A stretch of DNA of 64,000 nucleotides, taken from positions 62,001 through 126,000 of the forward strand of contig CAKNEZ010000027.1 in NCBI GenBank assembly GCA_930367205.1, in the 5' to 3' direction. The notes under the pieces are model-generated. The model searched no databases. It was not told where the DNA came from and saw only the letters and a list, made by a program, of their open reading frames with translations. The position numbers and the translations under genes are program-made. Positions 1 through 10,725 of this stretch are shown in pieces. Position 1 is the stretch's first letter; each line of letters opens with the position of its first letter. The stretch is from Acanthosoma haemorrhoidale. Taxonomy: Eukaryota > Arthropoda > Insecta > Hemiptera > Acanthosomatidae.

Positions 1-182
1 AATTCAAAATTCAAAATTGCTTTCCTCGTAAATACGGGCTCCGTATTATTCAATTAGAAATAGTACATACAGTGTATATATCATATAATAGTTGGATTTG
101 GCAGCGTCGGGTTACTATGATAACCATTTTTCATATTAAAGGATACCACAAACGATGTATGTTCTGGATATTAAAATAATTT

Positions 183-398
183 TTAAGGGTATCTAGAGAC
201 TATATCGCTCCTCACGACGTCCTCTAAAGGTGGAGCCCAGTCCGAGGGATAGCCGAGCCGGCCCGACATATCATCAAATCTCCGACGAATACTATTTTCA
301 ATATCAGCGATGAGCAAAATGATTTCATTTAAAAGAAAAGAAATTAAGTAAAATAATGATAAGGTGAGCCCAATTTTATATATGTATTTCAAAGACAA
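183..398 (-). other. Small minus-strand ORF in the U1 unit (71 codons), probably not a gene
   Basis: An open frame with a hydrophobic, membrane-like stretch at about residues 10-32 followed by a charged tail (RRRFDD and after). It recurs unchanged at 2524-2739, 4868-5083, 7212-7427 and 9554-9769. Because the whole unit is homogenised, that conservation is not evidence of protein selection. I recognise no family. It might be a degraded fragment or chance. Confidence 0.15.
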
Positions 399-1149
399 AA
401 TAGAGAAAGCTATTTTTTAATTAGCTAATCACAACTGGGGTTGTCCATGTAAAATACACTACTCCAGGGAACAGACAGAATTAAAATTGTTGAGATGAAA
501 AAAAATAATAGTGGGGATAACGACTGAAAGTGAAAGGATCACTAGTTCCGGATTAGTGAGGTCGGGATCAGTAAATTTTTACGGCTTACTACAGGAGGAG
601 GTTTTATCTGTGAGCTAAGGATAAACAGGCACCAAAATATTATTGCGGGAGTCACTCGATTGATACTATCATTCGAGATCATGGTTGGATTAGGAATAAT
701 GATTCATAAATAAAGTTACAGCAAGAGTCACTATTTAATTCGGCGGCAAAGTAATATTAAAAATAATTTAATGAACGGATCTCGGTGGATTCCTAAAAGA
801 TAACATATATACCCAATATTTTTTTTATGTGTAACTCCAAAAATAAAAAATCTTATAAAATATTGTCATTATAAATAGTAGCAAATAAGATGAGGGAAAT
901 CTCAAAAATATAATAAATAATACGTTTTGGAGCGTTTACTAATAATAGCTCGGGAGATTGGTTGAAGTTGAAGGGTGGATACCGGGAAGGAAGCTACACT
1001 AGCGCCACCTGTGTGATCGCTAGCTAACCTGTGGGATCGAGAGGGATGCAGAGATATATGCACTAATACGGGTAGGGAAATGTTTTCGGTGCGTTTAAAC
1101 TATTTATACTCGATAATATATTGTGTAGTAAGATAAACGAAACATTTTT

Positions 1150-1269
1150 TTCTATATTACATCATCTGGTGGTTCGCTAGACGGCCATTCGTCTTCTCCG
1201 AATCCAGTTCAATCTCGCAAGTGAAGTTAGGTTTGACTTGACAACTATCGGATTTTCCCAAATTATAGC
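1150..1269 (+). promoter_or_regulatory. Presumed U1 snRNA promoter region (copy 1)
   Basis: The roughly 120 bp upstream of U1 should hold the proximal sequence element bound by SNAPc, which in insect U1 genes lies about 40-60 bp before the start. This stretch is repeated upstream of U1 in every unit, including the broken fifth one. I could not identify the element by a reliable consensus match, so this is placed by position and family knowledge only. Equivalent regions precede the genes at 3611, 5955, 8299 and 11744. Confidence 0.4.
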
Positions 1270-1433
1270 ATACTTACCTGGCGTGGGGGCCTACCGTGAT
1301 CAACAAGGCGGTTCCCCCAGGGTGAGGCTTTTCCATTGCACTTCGGTTGAGCTGACCCCTGCGAATACCCCCAAATGCGGGTATCTCGGGCGCGTAATTT
1401 TTGGTAGTCGGGACTGCGTTCGCGCTTTCCCGT
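1270..1433 (+). ncRNA. U1 snRNA: U1 spliceosomal snRNA, copy 1
   Basis: RNA of the U1 snRNP, which recognises 5' splice sites in the nucleus. The 5' end reads ATACTTACCTGG, with the splice-site-pairing ACTTACCTG at 1272-1280. Stem-loop I follows, with loop GATCAACAAG at 1298-1307 (U1-70K site). The stem-loop II loop ATTGCACTTC is at 1335-1344 (U1A/SNF-type site). A stem-loop III is present, then an Sm site AATTTTTGG at 1396-1404 and the terminal hairpin with GCGTTCGCGC. Length is about 164 nt, usual for metazoan U1. The odd feature is loop I, where I recall the metazoan consensus as GATCANGAAG; here the G is C. The other three complete copies carry the same loop. The exact 3' end is not determined by the sequence. 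Confidence 0.96.
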
Positions 1434-1749
1434 TATAATTTCGCCACATCATTCAATATAAGGGAAGGTGTACAGGGGAGACCTACCTGTAGGGCCTCCT
1501 TCCGGACTTCCGCTTCCCGCTGTTTGTTGTACTTAGTGCAAGCTTTTTACACACCTGGTTTGTTGACATACAGACAGATAATCAATCATCACCACTGCCT
1601 GTCTAATAAAAAGTACAGCAACAGCTTCAGACTCCGTCCCGTCGTCGTCGTCTTACCTCTCTCTCTCTACCTACTTACTACTACTCGACACTACCCCCTC
1701 CCTACCTGATAAACTAACTGACTCATATTGATGATGAGATTCATAATTT

Positions 1750-1759
1750 CCCCCCCCCC
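1750..1759. repeat. Variable poly-C tract in the U1 unit
   Basis: Run of 10 C. The equivalents are 4091-4103 (13 C), 6435-6447 (13 C) and 8779-8789 (11 C). Subtracting the tract from each unit length gives 2331 bp in all four complete units, so this homopolymer accounts for all the length variation in the array. Confidence 0.95.
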
Positions 1760-2044
1760 TCTCCGAGGCAGAGAAAATCCTCCACAATGAGATGATCATT
1801 GTATCTCATCATCTCAATAATGCGTCGTCATACCTAGCCCAACGTTTTCGTGAAAATTGATTGATTGATTGATCAATGTTTATAGTACAATGAGGAAAAT
1901 TCAAAATCGGATAGTTTAGTTTTTATCCGGGCTCTACTTTAATTAAATATTTGGATAATTATGTCTAGAAGAGACTACATATATAAAAACTGGAAGGGGG
2001 GCTCACCCCGTATCGTATAGATAGATATAACATCGGACAGAGCA

Positions 2045-2200
2045 TCGGCATGAGTTGATATTCGCCTGCAGCCGGCTCTCCCCCGGGCAAGATGGGACCG
2101 GTCAGCCTAACGTCTCCCGCCCATCTAATGAGTGCACGAGCAAGTGTTAATGGGACGCACCTCCGTTCCTCGGATAGGCCGAACGAAGGCCTAAAGAAAT
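2045..2200. other. GC-rich segment of the U1 unit with inverted repeats
   Basis: This stretch is much richer in G and C than the rest of the spacer and contains short inverted repeats such as AGGCC-gaacgaa-GGCCT near 2176-2192. It recurs in copies 2, 3 and 4. It does not match what I know of 5S rRNA, U2, U4, U5 or U6. It could be an unrecognised structured RNA or a regulatory segment, or neither. Confidence 0.3.
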
Positions 2201-2341
2201 CCGAAAACTATTAGCCGTTGGGTATTTATTACAGGAGGATATTTAAGATAAATGTTTATCATCCCATAGCACTCTCTTCGGGTGTCTAAATCATTAGGAA
2301 TAAATCAAACTATGATTTTCAAGAGGCAGACGGCACACTAT

Positions 2342-4685
2342 AATTCAAAATTCAAAATTGCTTTCCTCGTAAATACGGGCTCCGCATAATTCAATTAGAA
2401 ATAGTACATACAGTGTATATATCATATAATAGTTGGATTTGGCAGCGTCGGGTTACTATGATAACCATTTTTCATATTAAAGGATACCACAAACGATGTA
2501 TGTTCTGGATATTAAAATAATTTTTAAGGGTATCTAGAGACTATATCGCTCCTCACGACGTCCTCTAAAGGTGGAGCCCAGTCCGAGGGATAGCCGAGCC
2601 GGCCCGACATATCATCAAATCTCCGACGAATACTATTTTCAATATCAGCGATGAGCAAAATGATTTCATTTAAAAGAAAAGAAATTAAGTAAAATAATGA
2701 TAAGGTGAGCCCAATTTTATATATGTATTTCAAAGACAAAATAGAGAAAGCTATTTTTTAATTAGCTAATCACAACTGGGGTTGTCCATGTAAAATACAC
2801 TACTCCAGGGAACAGACAGAATTAAAATTGTTGAGATGAAAAAAAATAATAGTGGGGATAACGACTGAAAGTGAAAGGATCACTAGTTCCGGATTAGTGA
2901 GGTCGGGATCAGTAAATTTTTACGGCTTACTACAGGAGGAGGTTTTATCTGTGAGCTAAGGATAAACAGGCACCAAAATATTATTGCGGGAGTCACTCGA
3001 TTGATACTATCATTCGAGATCATGGTTGGATTAGGAATAATGATTCATAAATAAAGTTACAGCAAGAGTCACTATTTAATTCGGCGGCAAAGTAATATTA
3101 AAAATAATTTAATGAACGGATCTCGGTGGATTCCTAAAAGATAACATATATACCCAATATTTTTTTTATGTGTAACTCCAAAAATAAAAAATCTTATAAA
3201 ATATTGTCATTATAAATAGTAGCAAATAAGATGAGGGAAATCTCAAAAATATAATAAATAATACGTTTTGGAGCGTTTACTAATAATAGCTCGGGAGATT
3301 GGTTGAAGTTGAAGGGTAGATACCGGGAAGGAAGCTACACTAGCGCCACCTGTGTGATCGCTAGCTAACCTGTGGGATCGAGAGGGATGCAGAGATATAT
3401 GCACTAATACGGGTAGGGAAATGTTTTCGGTGCGTTTAAACTATTTATACTCGATAATATATTGTGTAGTAAGATAAACGAAACATTTTTTTCTATATTA
3501 CATCATCTGGTGGTTCGCTAGACGGCCATTCGTCTTCTCCGAATCCAGTTCAATCTCGCAAGTGAAGTTAGGTTTGACTTGACAACTATCGGATTTTCCC
3601 AAATTATAGCATACTTACCTGGCGTGGGGGCCTACCGTGATCAACAAGGCGGTTCCCCCAGGGTGAGGCTTTTCCATTGCACTTCGGTTGAGCTGACCCC
3701 TGCGAATACCCCCAAATGCGGGTATCTCGGGCGCGTAATTTTTGGTAGTCGGGACTGCGTTCGCGCTTTCCCGTTATAATTTCGCCACATCATTCAATAT
3801 AAGGGAAGGTGTACAGGGGAGACCTACCTGTAGGGCCTCCTTCCGGACTTCCGCTTCCCGCTGTTTGTTGTACTTAGTGCAAGCTTTTTACACACCTGGT
3901 TTGTTGACATACAGACAGATAATCAATCATCACCACTGCCTGTCTAATAAAAAGTACAGCAACAGCTTCAGACTCCGTCCCGTCGTCGTCGTCTTACCTC
4001 TCTCTCTCTACCTACTTACTACTACTCGACACTACCCCCTCCCTACCTGATAAACTAACTGACTCATATTGATGATGAGATTCATAATTTCCCCCCCCCC
4101 CCCTCTCCGAGGCAGAGAAAATCCTCCACAATGAGATGATCATTGTATCTCATCATCTCAATAATGCGTCGTCATACCTAGCCCAACGTTTTCGTGAAAA
4201 TTGATTGATTGATTGATCAATGTTTATAGTACAATGAGGAAAATTCAAAATCGGATAGTTTAGTTTTTATCCGGGCTCTACTTTAATTAAATATTTGGAT
4301 AATTATGTCTAGAAGAGACTACATATATAAAAACTGGAAGGGGGGCTCACCCCGTATCGTATAGATAGATATAACATCGGACAGAGCATCGGCATGAGTT
4401 GATATTCGCCTGCAGCCGGCTCTCCCCCGGGCAAGATGGGACCGGTCAGCCTAACGTCTCCCGCCCATCTAATGAGTGCACGAGCAAGTGTTAATGGGAC
4501 GCACCTCCGTTCCTCGGATAGGCCGAACGAAGGCCTAAAGAAATCCGAAAACTATTAGCCGTTGGGTATTTATTACAGGAGGATATTTAAGATAAATGTT
4601 TATCATCCCATAGCACTCTCTTCGGGTGTCTAAATCATTAGGAATAAATCAAACTATGATTTTCAAGAGGCAGACGGCACACTAT
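2342..4685 (+). repeat. U1 snRNA tandem repeat unit, copy 2 (2344 bp)
   Basis: Second complete unit, collinear with copy 1. It is 3 bp longer only because the poly-C tract (4091-4103) has 13 C instead of 10. Copy-specific single-base differences include CATAATTC near 2386 and GGGTAGATACC near 3315. It contains an intact U1 gene at 3611-3774. Confidence 0.95.
3611..3774 (+). ncRNA. U1 snRNA: U1 spliceosomal snRNA, copy 2
   Basis: Appears identical to the first U1 gene over its length, lying 2341 bp downstream. It has the same 5' splice-site recognition sequence, loop I and II sequences, Sm site and terminal hairpin. The upstream region is also unchanged, so it is as likely to be functional as the others. 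Confidence 0.96.
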
Positions 4686-7029
4686 AATTCAAAATTCAAA
4701 ATTGCTTTCCTCGTAAATACGGGCTCCGCATTATTCAATTAGAAATAGTACATACAGTGTATATATCATATAATAGTTGGATTTGGCAGCGTCGGGTTAC
4801 TATGATAACCATTTTTCATATTAAAGGATACCACAAACGATGTATGTTCTGGATATTAAAATAATTTTTAAGGGTATCTAGAGACTATATCGCTCCTCAC
4901 GACGTCCTCTAAAGGTGGAGCCCAGTCCGAGGGATAGCCGAGCCGGCCCGACATATCATCAAATCTCCGACGAATACTATTTTCAATATCAGCGATGAGC
5001 AAAATGATTTCATTTAAAAGAAAAGAAATTAAGTAAAATAATGATAAGGTGAGCCCAATTTTATATATGTATTTCAAAGACAAAATAGAGAAAGCTATTT
5101 TTTAATTAGCTAATCACAACTGGGGTTGTCCATGTAAAAGACACTACTCCAGGGAACAGACAGAATTAAAATTGTTGAGATGAAAAAAAATAATAGTGGG
5201 GATAACGACTGAAAGTGAAAGGATCACTAGTTCCGGATTAGTGAGGTCGGGATCAGTAAATTTTTACGGCTTACTACAGGAGGAGGTTTTATCTGTGAGC
5301 TAAGGATAAACAGGCACCAAAATATTATTGCGGGAGTCACTCGATTGATACTATCATTCGAGATCATGGTTGGATTAGGAATAATGATTCATAAATAAAG
5401 TTACAGCAAGAGTCACTATTTAATTCGGCGGCAAAGTAATATTAAAAATAATTTAATGAACGGATCTCGGTGGATTCCTAAAAGATAACATATATACCCA
5501 ATATTTTTTTTATGTGTAACTCCAAAAATAAAAAATCTTATAAAATATTGTCATTATAAATAGTAGCAAATAAGATGAGGGAAATCTCAAAAATATAATA
5601 AATAATACGTTTTGGAGCGTTTACTAATAATAGCTCGGGAGATTGGTTGAAGTTGAAGGGTGGATACCGGGAAGGAAGCTACACTAGCGCCACCTGTGTG
5701 ATCGCTAGCTAATCTGTGGGATCGAGAGGGATGCAGAGATATATGCACTAATACGGGTAGGGAAATGTTTTCGGTGCGTTTAAACTATTTATACTCGATA
5801 ATATATTGTGTAGTAAGATAAACGAAACATTTTTTTCTATATTACATCATCTGGTGGTTCGCTAGACGGCCATTCGTCTTCTCCGAATCCAGTTCAATCT
5901 CGCAAGTGAAGTTAGGTTTGACTTGACAACTATCGGATTTTCCCAAATTATAGCATACTTACCTGGCGTGGGGGCCTACCGTGATCAACAAGGCGGTTCC
6001 CCCAGGGTGAGGCTTTTCCATTGCACTTCGGTTGAGCTGACCCCTGCGAATACCCCCAAATGCGGGTATCTCGGGCGCGTAATTTTTGGTAGTCGGGACT
6101 GCGTTCGCGCTTTCCCGTTATAATTTCGCCACATCATTCAATATAAGGGAAGGTGTACAGGGGAGACCTACCTGTAGGGCCTCCTTCCGGACTTCCGCTT
6201 CCCGCTGTTTGTTGTACTTAGTGCAAGCTTTTCACACACCTGGTTTGTTGACATACAGACAGATAATCAATCATCACCACTGCCTGTCTAATAAAAAGTA
6301 CAGCAACAGCTTCAGACTCCGTCCCGTCGTCGTCGTCTTACCTCTCTCTCTCTACCTACTTACTACTACTCGACACTACCCCCTCCCTACCTGATAAACT
6401 AACTGACTCATATTGATGATGAGATTCATAATTTCCCCCCCCCCCCCTCTCCGAGGCAGAGAAAATCCTCCACAATGAGATGATCATTGTATCTCATCAT
6501 CTCAATAATGCGTCGTCATACCTAGCCCAACGTTTTCGTGAAAATTGATTGATTGATTGATCAATGTTTATAGTACAATGAGGAAAATTCAAAATCGGAT
6601 AGTTTAGTTTTTATCCGGGCTCTACTTTAATTAAATATTTGGATAATTATGTCTAGAAGAGACTACATATATAAAAACTGGAAGGGGGGCTCACCCCGTA
6701 TCGTATAGATAGATATAACATCGGACAGAGCATCGGCATGGGTTGATATTCGCCTGCAGCCGGCTCTCCCCCGGGCAAGATGGGACCGGTCAGCCTAACG
6801 TCTCCCGCCCATCTAATGAGTGCACGAGCAAGTGTTAATCGGACGCACCTCCGTTCCTCGGATAGGCCGAACGAAGGCCTAAAGAAATCCGAAAACTATT
6901 AGCCGTTGGGTATTTATTACAGGAGGATATTTAAGATAAATGTTTATCATCCCATAGCACTCTCTTCGGGTGTCTAAATCATTAGGAATAAATCAAACTA
7001 TGATTTTCAAGAGGCAGACGGCACACTAT
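4686..7029 (+). repeat. U1 snRNA tandem repeat unit, copy 3 (2344 bp)
   Basis: Third complete unit, with the same order of parts. The poly-C tract (6435-6447) has 13 C. Private substitutions include GCTAATCTG near 5710, TTTTCACAC near 6231 and TTAATCGG near 6836, so it carries the most private changes of the four complete copies I compared. U1 lies at 5955-6118. Confidence 0.95.
5955..6118 (+). ncRNA. U1 snRNA: U1 spliceosomal snRNA, copy 3
   Basis: Third intact U1 gene, 2344 bp after the second. All recognisable elements (5' end, loops I and II, Sm site, 3' hairpin) match the other copies. The private substitutions of this unit fall outside the RNA gene. Confidence 0.96.
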
Positions 7030-9371
7030 AATTCAAAATTCAAAATTGCTTTCCTCGTAAATACGGGCTCCGCATTATTCAATTAGAAATAGTACATACA
7101 GTGTATATATCATATAATAGTTGGATTTGGCAGCGTCGGGTTACTATGATAACCATTTTTCATATTAAAGGATACCACAAACGATGTATGTTCTGGATAT
7201 TAAAATAATTTTTAAGGGTATCTAGAGACTATATCGCTCCTCACGACGTCCTCTAAAGGTGGAGCCCAGTCCGAGGGATAGCCGAGCCGGCCCGACATAT
7301 CATCAAATCTCCGACGAATACTATTTTCAATATCAGCGATGAGCAAAATGATTTCATTTAAAAGAAAAGAAATTAAGTAAAATAATGATAAGGTGAGCCC
7401 AATTTTATATATGTATTTCAAAGACAAAATAGAGAAAGCTATTTTTTAATTAGCTAATCACAACTGGGGTTGTCCATGTAAAAGACACTACTCCAGGGAA
7501 CAGACAGAATTAAAATTGTTGAGATGAAAAAAAATAATAGTGGGGATAACGACTGAAAGTGAAAGGATCACTAGTTCCGGATTAGTGAGGTCGGGATCAG
7601 TAAATTTTTACGGCTTACTACAGGAGGAGGTTTTATCTGTGAGCTAAGGATAAACAGGCACCAAAATATTATTGCGGGAGTCACTCGATTGATACTATCA
7701 TTCGAGATCATGGTTGGATTAGGAATAATGATTCATAAATAAAGTTACAGCAAGAGTCACTATTTAATTCGGCGGCAAAGTAATATTAAAAATAATTTAA
7801 TGAACGGATCTCGGTGGATTCCTAAAAGATAACATATATACCCAATATTTTTTTTATGTGTAACTCCAAAAATAAAAAATCTTATAAAATATTGTCATTA
7901 TAAATAGTAGCAAATAAGATGAGGGAAATCTCAAAAATATAATAAATAATACGTTTTGGAGCGTTTACTAATAATAGCTCGGGAGATTGGTTGAAGTTGA
8001 AGGGTGGATACCGGGAAGGAAGCTACACTAGCGCCACCTGTGTGATCGCTAGCTAACCTGTGGGATCGAGAGGGATGCAGAGATATATGCACTAATACGG
8101 GTAGGGAAATGTTTTCGGTGCGTTTAAACTATTTATACTCGATAATATATTGTGTAGTAAGATAAACGAAACATTTTTTTCTATATTACATCATCTGGTG
8201 GTTCGCTAGACGGCCATTCGTCTTCTCCGAATCCAGTTCAATCTCGCAAGTGAAGTTAGGTTTGACTTGACAACTATCGGATTTTCCCAAATTATAGCAT
8301 ACTTACCTGGCGTGGGGGCCTACCGTGATCAACAAGGCGGTTCCCCCAGGGTGAGGCTTTTCCATTGCACTTCGGTTGAGCTGACCCCTGCGAATACCCC
8401 CAAATGCGGGTATCTCGGGCGCGTAATTTTTGGTAGTCGGGACTGCGTTCGCGCTTTCCCGTTATAATTTCGCCACATCATTCAATATAAGGGAAGGTGT
8501 ACAGGGGAGACCTACCTGTAGGGCCTCCTTCCGGACTTCCGCTTCCCGCTGTTTGTTGTACTTAGTGCAAGCTTTTTACACACCTGGTTTGTTGACATAC
8601 AGACAGATAATCAATCATCACCACTGCCTGTCTAATAAAAAGTACAGCAACAGCTTCAGACTCCGTCCCGTCGTCGTCGTCTTACCTCTCTCTCTCTACC
8701 TACTTACTACTACTCGACACTACCCCCTCCCTACCTGATAAACTAACTGACTCATATTGATGATGAGATTCATAATTTCCCCCCCCCCCTCTCCGAGGCA
8801 GAGAAAATCCTCCACAATGAGATGATCATTGTATCTCATCATCTCAATAATGCGTCGTCATACCTAGCCCAACGTTTTCGTGAAAATTGATTGATTGATT
8901 GATCAATGTTTATAGTACAATGAGGAAAATTCAAAATCGGATAGTTTAGTTTTTATCCGGGCTCTACTTTAATTAAATATTTGGATAATTATGTCTAGAA
9001 GAGACTACATATATAAAAACTGGAAGGGGGGCTCACCCCGTATCGTATAGATAGATATAACATCGGACAGAGCATCGGCATGAGTTGATATTCGCCTGCA
9101 GCCGGCTCTCCCCCGGGCAAGATGGGACCGGTCAGCCTAACGTCTCCCGCCCATCTAATGAGTGCACGAGCAAGTGTTAATGGGACGCACCTCCGTTCCT
9201 CGGATAGGCCGAACGAAGGCCTAAAGAAATCCGAAAACTATTAGCCGTTGGGTATTTATTACAGGAGGATATTTAAGATAAATGTTTATCATCCCATAGC
9301 ACTCTCTTCGGGTGCCTAAATCATTAGGAATAAATCAAACTATGATTTTCAAGAGGCAGACGGCACACTAT
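7030..9371 (+). repeat. U1 snRNA tandem repeat unit, copy 4 (2342 bp)
   Basis: Fourth complete unit, with an 11-C tract at 8779-8789 and U1 at 8299-8462. One private change is GGGTGCCTAAAT near 9312. It is the last unit with an uninterrupted U1 gene before the array breaks up. Confidence 0.95.
8299..8462 (+). ncRNA. U1 snRNA: U1 spliceosomal snRNA, copy 4
   Basis: Fourth intact U1 gene, again unchanged relative to the other copies, including the atypical loop I. It is the last complete U1 gene before the array is interrupted by mobile elements. Confidence 0.96.
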
Positions 9372-10490
9372 AATTCAAAATTCAAAATTGCTTTCCTCGT
9401 AAATACGGGCTCCGCATTATTCAATTAGAAATAGTACATACAGTGTATATATCATATAATAGTTGGATTTGGCAGCGTCGGGTTACTATGATAACCATTT
9501 TTCATATTAAAGGATACCACAAACGATGTATGTTCTGGATATTAAAATAATTTTTAAGGGTATCTAGAGACTATATCGCTCCTCACGACGTCCTCTAAAG
9601 GTGGAGCCCAGTCCGAGGGATAGCCGAGCCGGCCCGACATATCATCAAATCTCCGACGAATACTATTTTCAATATCAGCGATGAGCAAAATGATTTCATT
9701 TAAAAGAAAAGAAATTAAGTAAAATAATGATAAGGTGAGCCCAATTTTATATATGTATTTCAAAGACAAAATAGAGAAAGCTATTTTTTAATTAGCTAAT
9801 CACAACTGGGGTTGTCCATGTAAAAGACACTACTCCAGGGAACAGACAGAATTAAAATTGTTGAGACGAAAAAAAATAATAGTGGGGATAACGACTGAAA
9901 GTGAAAGGATCACTAGTTCCGGATTAGTGAGGTCGGGATCAGTAAATTTTTACGGCTTACTACAGGAGGAGGTTTTATCTGTGAGCTAAGGATAAACAGG
10001 CACCAAAATATTATTGCGGGAGTCACTCGATTGATACTATCATTCGAGATCATGGTTGGATTAGGAATAATGATTCATAAATAAAGTTACAGCAAGAGTC
10101 ACTATTTAATTCGGCGGCAAAGTAATATTAAAAATAATTTAATGAACGGATCTCGGTGGATTCCTAAAAGATAACATATATACCCAATATTTTTTTTATG
10201 TGTAACTCCAAAAATAAAAAATCTTATAAAATATTGTCATTATAAATAGTAGCAAATAAGATGAGGGAAATCTCAAAAATATAATAAATAATACGTTTTG
10301 GAGCGTTTACTAATAATAGCTCGGGAGATTGGTTGAAGTTGAAAGGTGGATACCGGGAAGGAAGCTACACTAGCGCCACCTGTGTGATCGCTAGCTAACC
10401 TGTGGGATCGAGAGGGATGCAGAGATATATGCACTAATACGGGTAGGGAAATGTTTTCGGTGCGTTTAAACTATTTATACTCGATAATAT
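9372..10490 (+). repeat. U1 snRNA repeat unit, copy 5, left part (interrupted)
   Basis: The first 1119 bp of a fifth unit, collinear with unit positions 1-1119 and carrying private substitutions (GAGACGAAAAAA near 9866, GAAAGGTGG near 10342). It stops at GATAATAT where a truncated LTR element is inserted. The unit resumes at 11586. Confidence 0.93.
10483..10490. repeat. 8-bp direct repeat flanking the LTR-element fragment (left copy)
   Basis: GATAATAT here is repeated at 11586-11593 on the other side of the fragment. Intact units have it once (1112-1119 in copy 1). Gypsy elements usually duplicate 4-6 bp, so part of the match may be chance or microhomology. Confidence 0.8.
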
Positions 10491-10652
10491 TGTAAGAATG
10501 ACTTAATTAAATTAAGAATGAGGGTGTTAATAAGAACGACCGACTTCATGGAATGTTAGAACAGAACTATATTGTAACAGCAAACAAAGGTTACGTACTA
10601 TACAAGGCATAAACAAACTAATTCAAGTGACGTCATCATTTGCCTGCTGACA
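10491..10652 (-). repeat. 3' LTR of the Gypsy-type fragment (162 bp)
   Basis: On the minus strand the segment starts TGTCAGCAGG, directly after a purine run, and ends CTTACA next to the target site, giving the TG...CA ends of an LTR. The length is short but within the range of Gypsy elements. The matching 5' LTR is not in the window, so the start is inferred from the polypurine tract and the TG dinucleotide. Confidence 0.75.
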
Positions 10653-10667
10653 TCCTTCTTCTTTTGG
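10653..10667 (-). other. Polypurine tract of the Gypsy-type element
   Basis: The minus strand reads CCAAAAGAAGAAGGA immediately before the TG of the LTR. This is the usual place and composition of the plus-strand primer used in LTR-element reverse transcription. Confidence 0.7.
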
Positions 10668-10725
10668 ATTTGAAGCTTCATATGTAGTCTTCTTGGTAAT
10701 GTTGTCAGTCTTATTGGTTGCTTGA

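Larger units (their letters stand above)
1..2341 (+). repeat. U1 snRNA tandem repeat unit, copy 1 (2341 bp)
   Basis: First of four complete head-to-tail units; the unit boundary is set arbitrarily at the window start, so the array probably extends upstream. The unit holds an AT-rich stretch with no recognised gene (about 400-1150), the U1 gene (1270-1433), a pyrimidine-rich, CTCT-containing tract (about 1640-1705), a poly-C run (1750-1759), a GATT microsatellite (about 1857-1876) and a GC-rich segment (about 2045-2200). Copies look over 99% identical, differing by scattered single bases; for example, copies 1 and 2 share a T near 455 of the unit where copies 3 to 5 have G. Such homogeneity indicates concerted evolution. 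I see nothing else I can name in the long spacer. Confidence 0.95.

Noticed and set aside
1238..1438. 66-codon plus-strand frame repeated in four units
   Set aside because: It runs straight across the U1 snRNA gene and is open by chance; the RNA gene explains the conservation.
1401..1709. 102-codon plus-strand frame repeated in four units
   Set aside because: It begins inside U1 and continues through a low-complexity pyrimidine tract. It has no protein-like features and is kept only because the units are homogenised.
1857..1876. GATT tetranucleotide run as a special element
   Set aside because: A short microsatellite of about four to five repeats, unchanged between units and not informative.
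2045..2200. 5S rRNA or U2 snRNA gene in the GC-rich part of the U1 unit
   Set aside because: Checked by eye on both strands. Neither the 5S ends or internal promoter pattern nor the U2 5' end (ATCGCTTCTCGG) is present.
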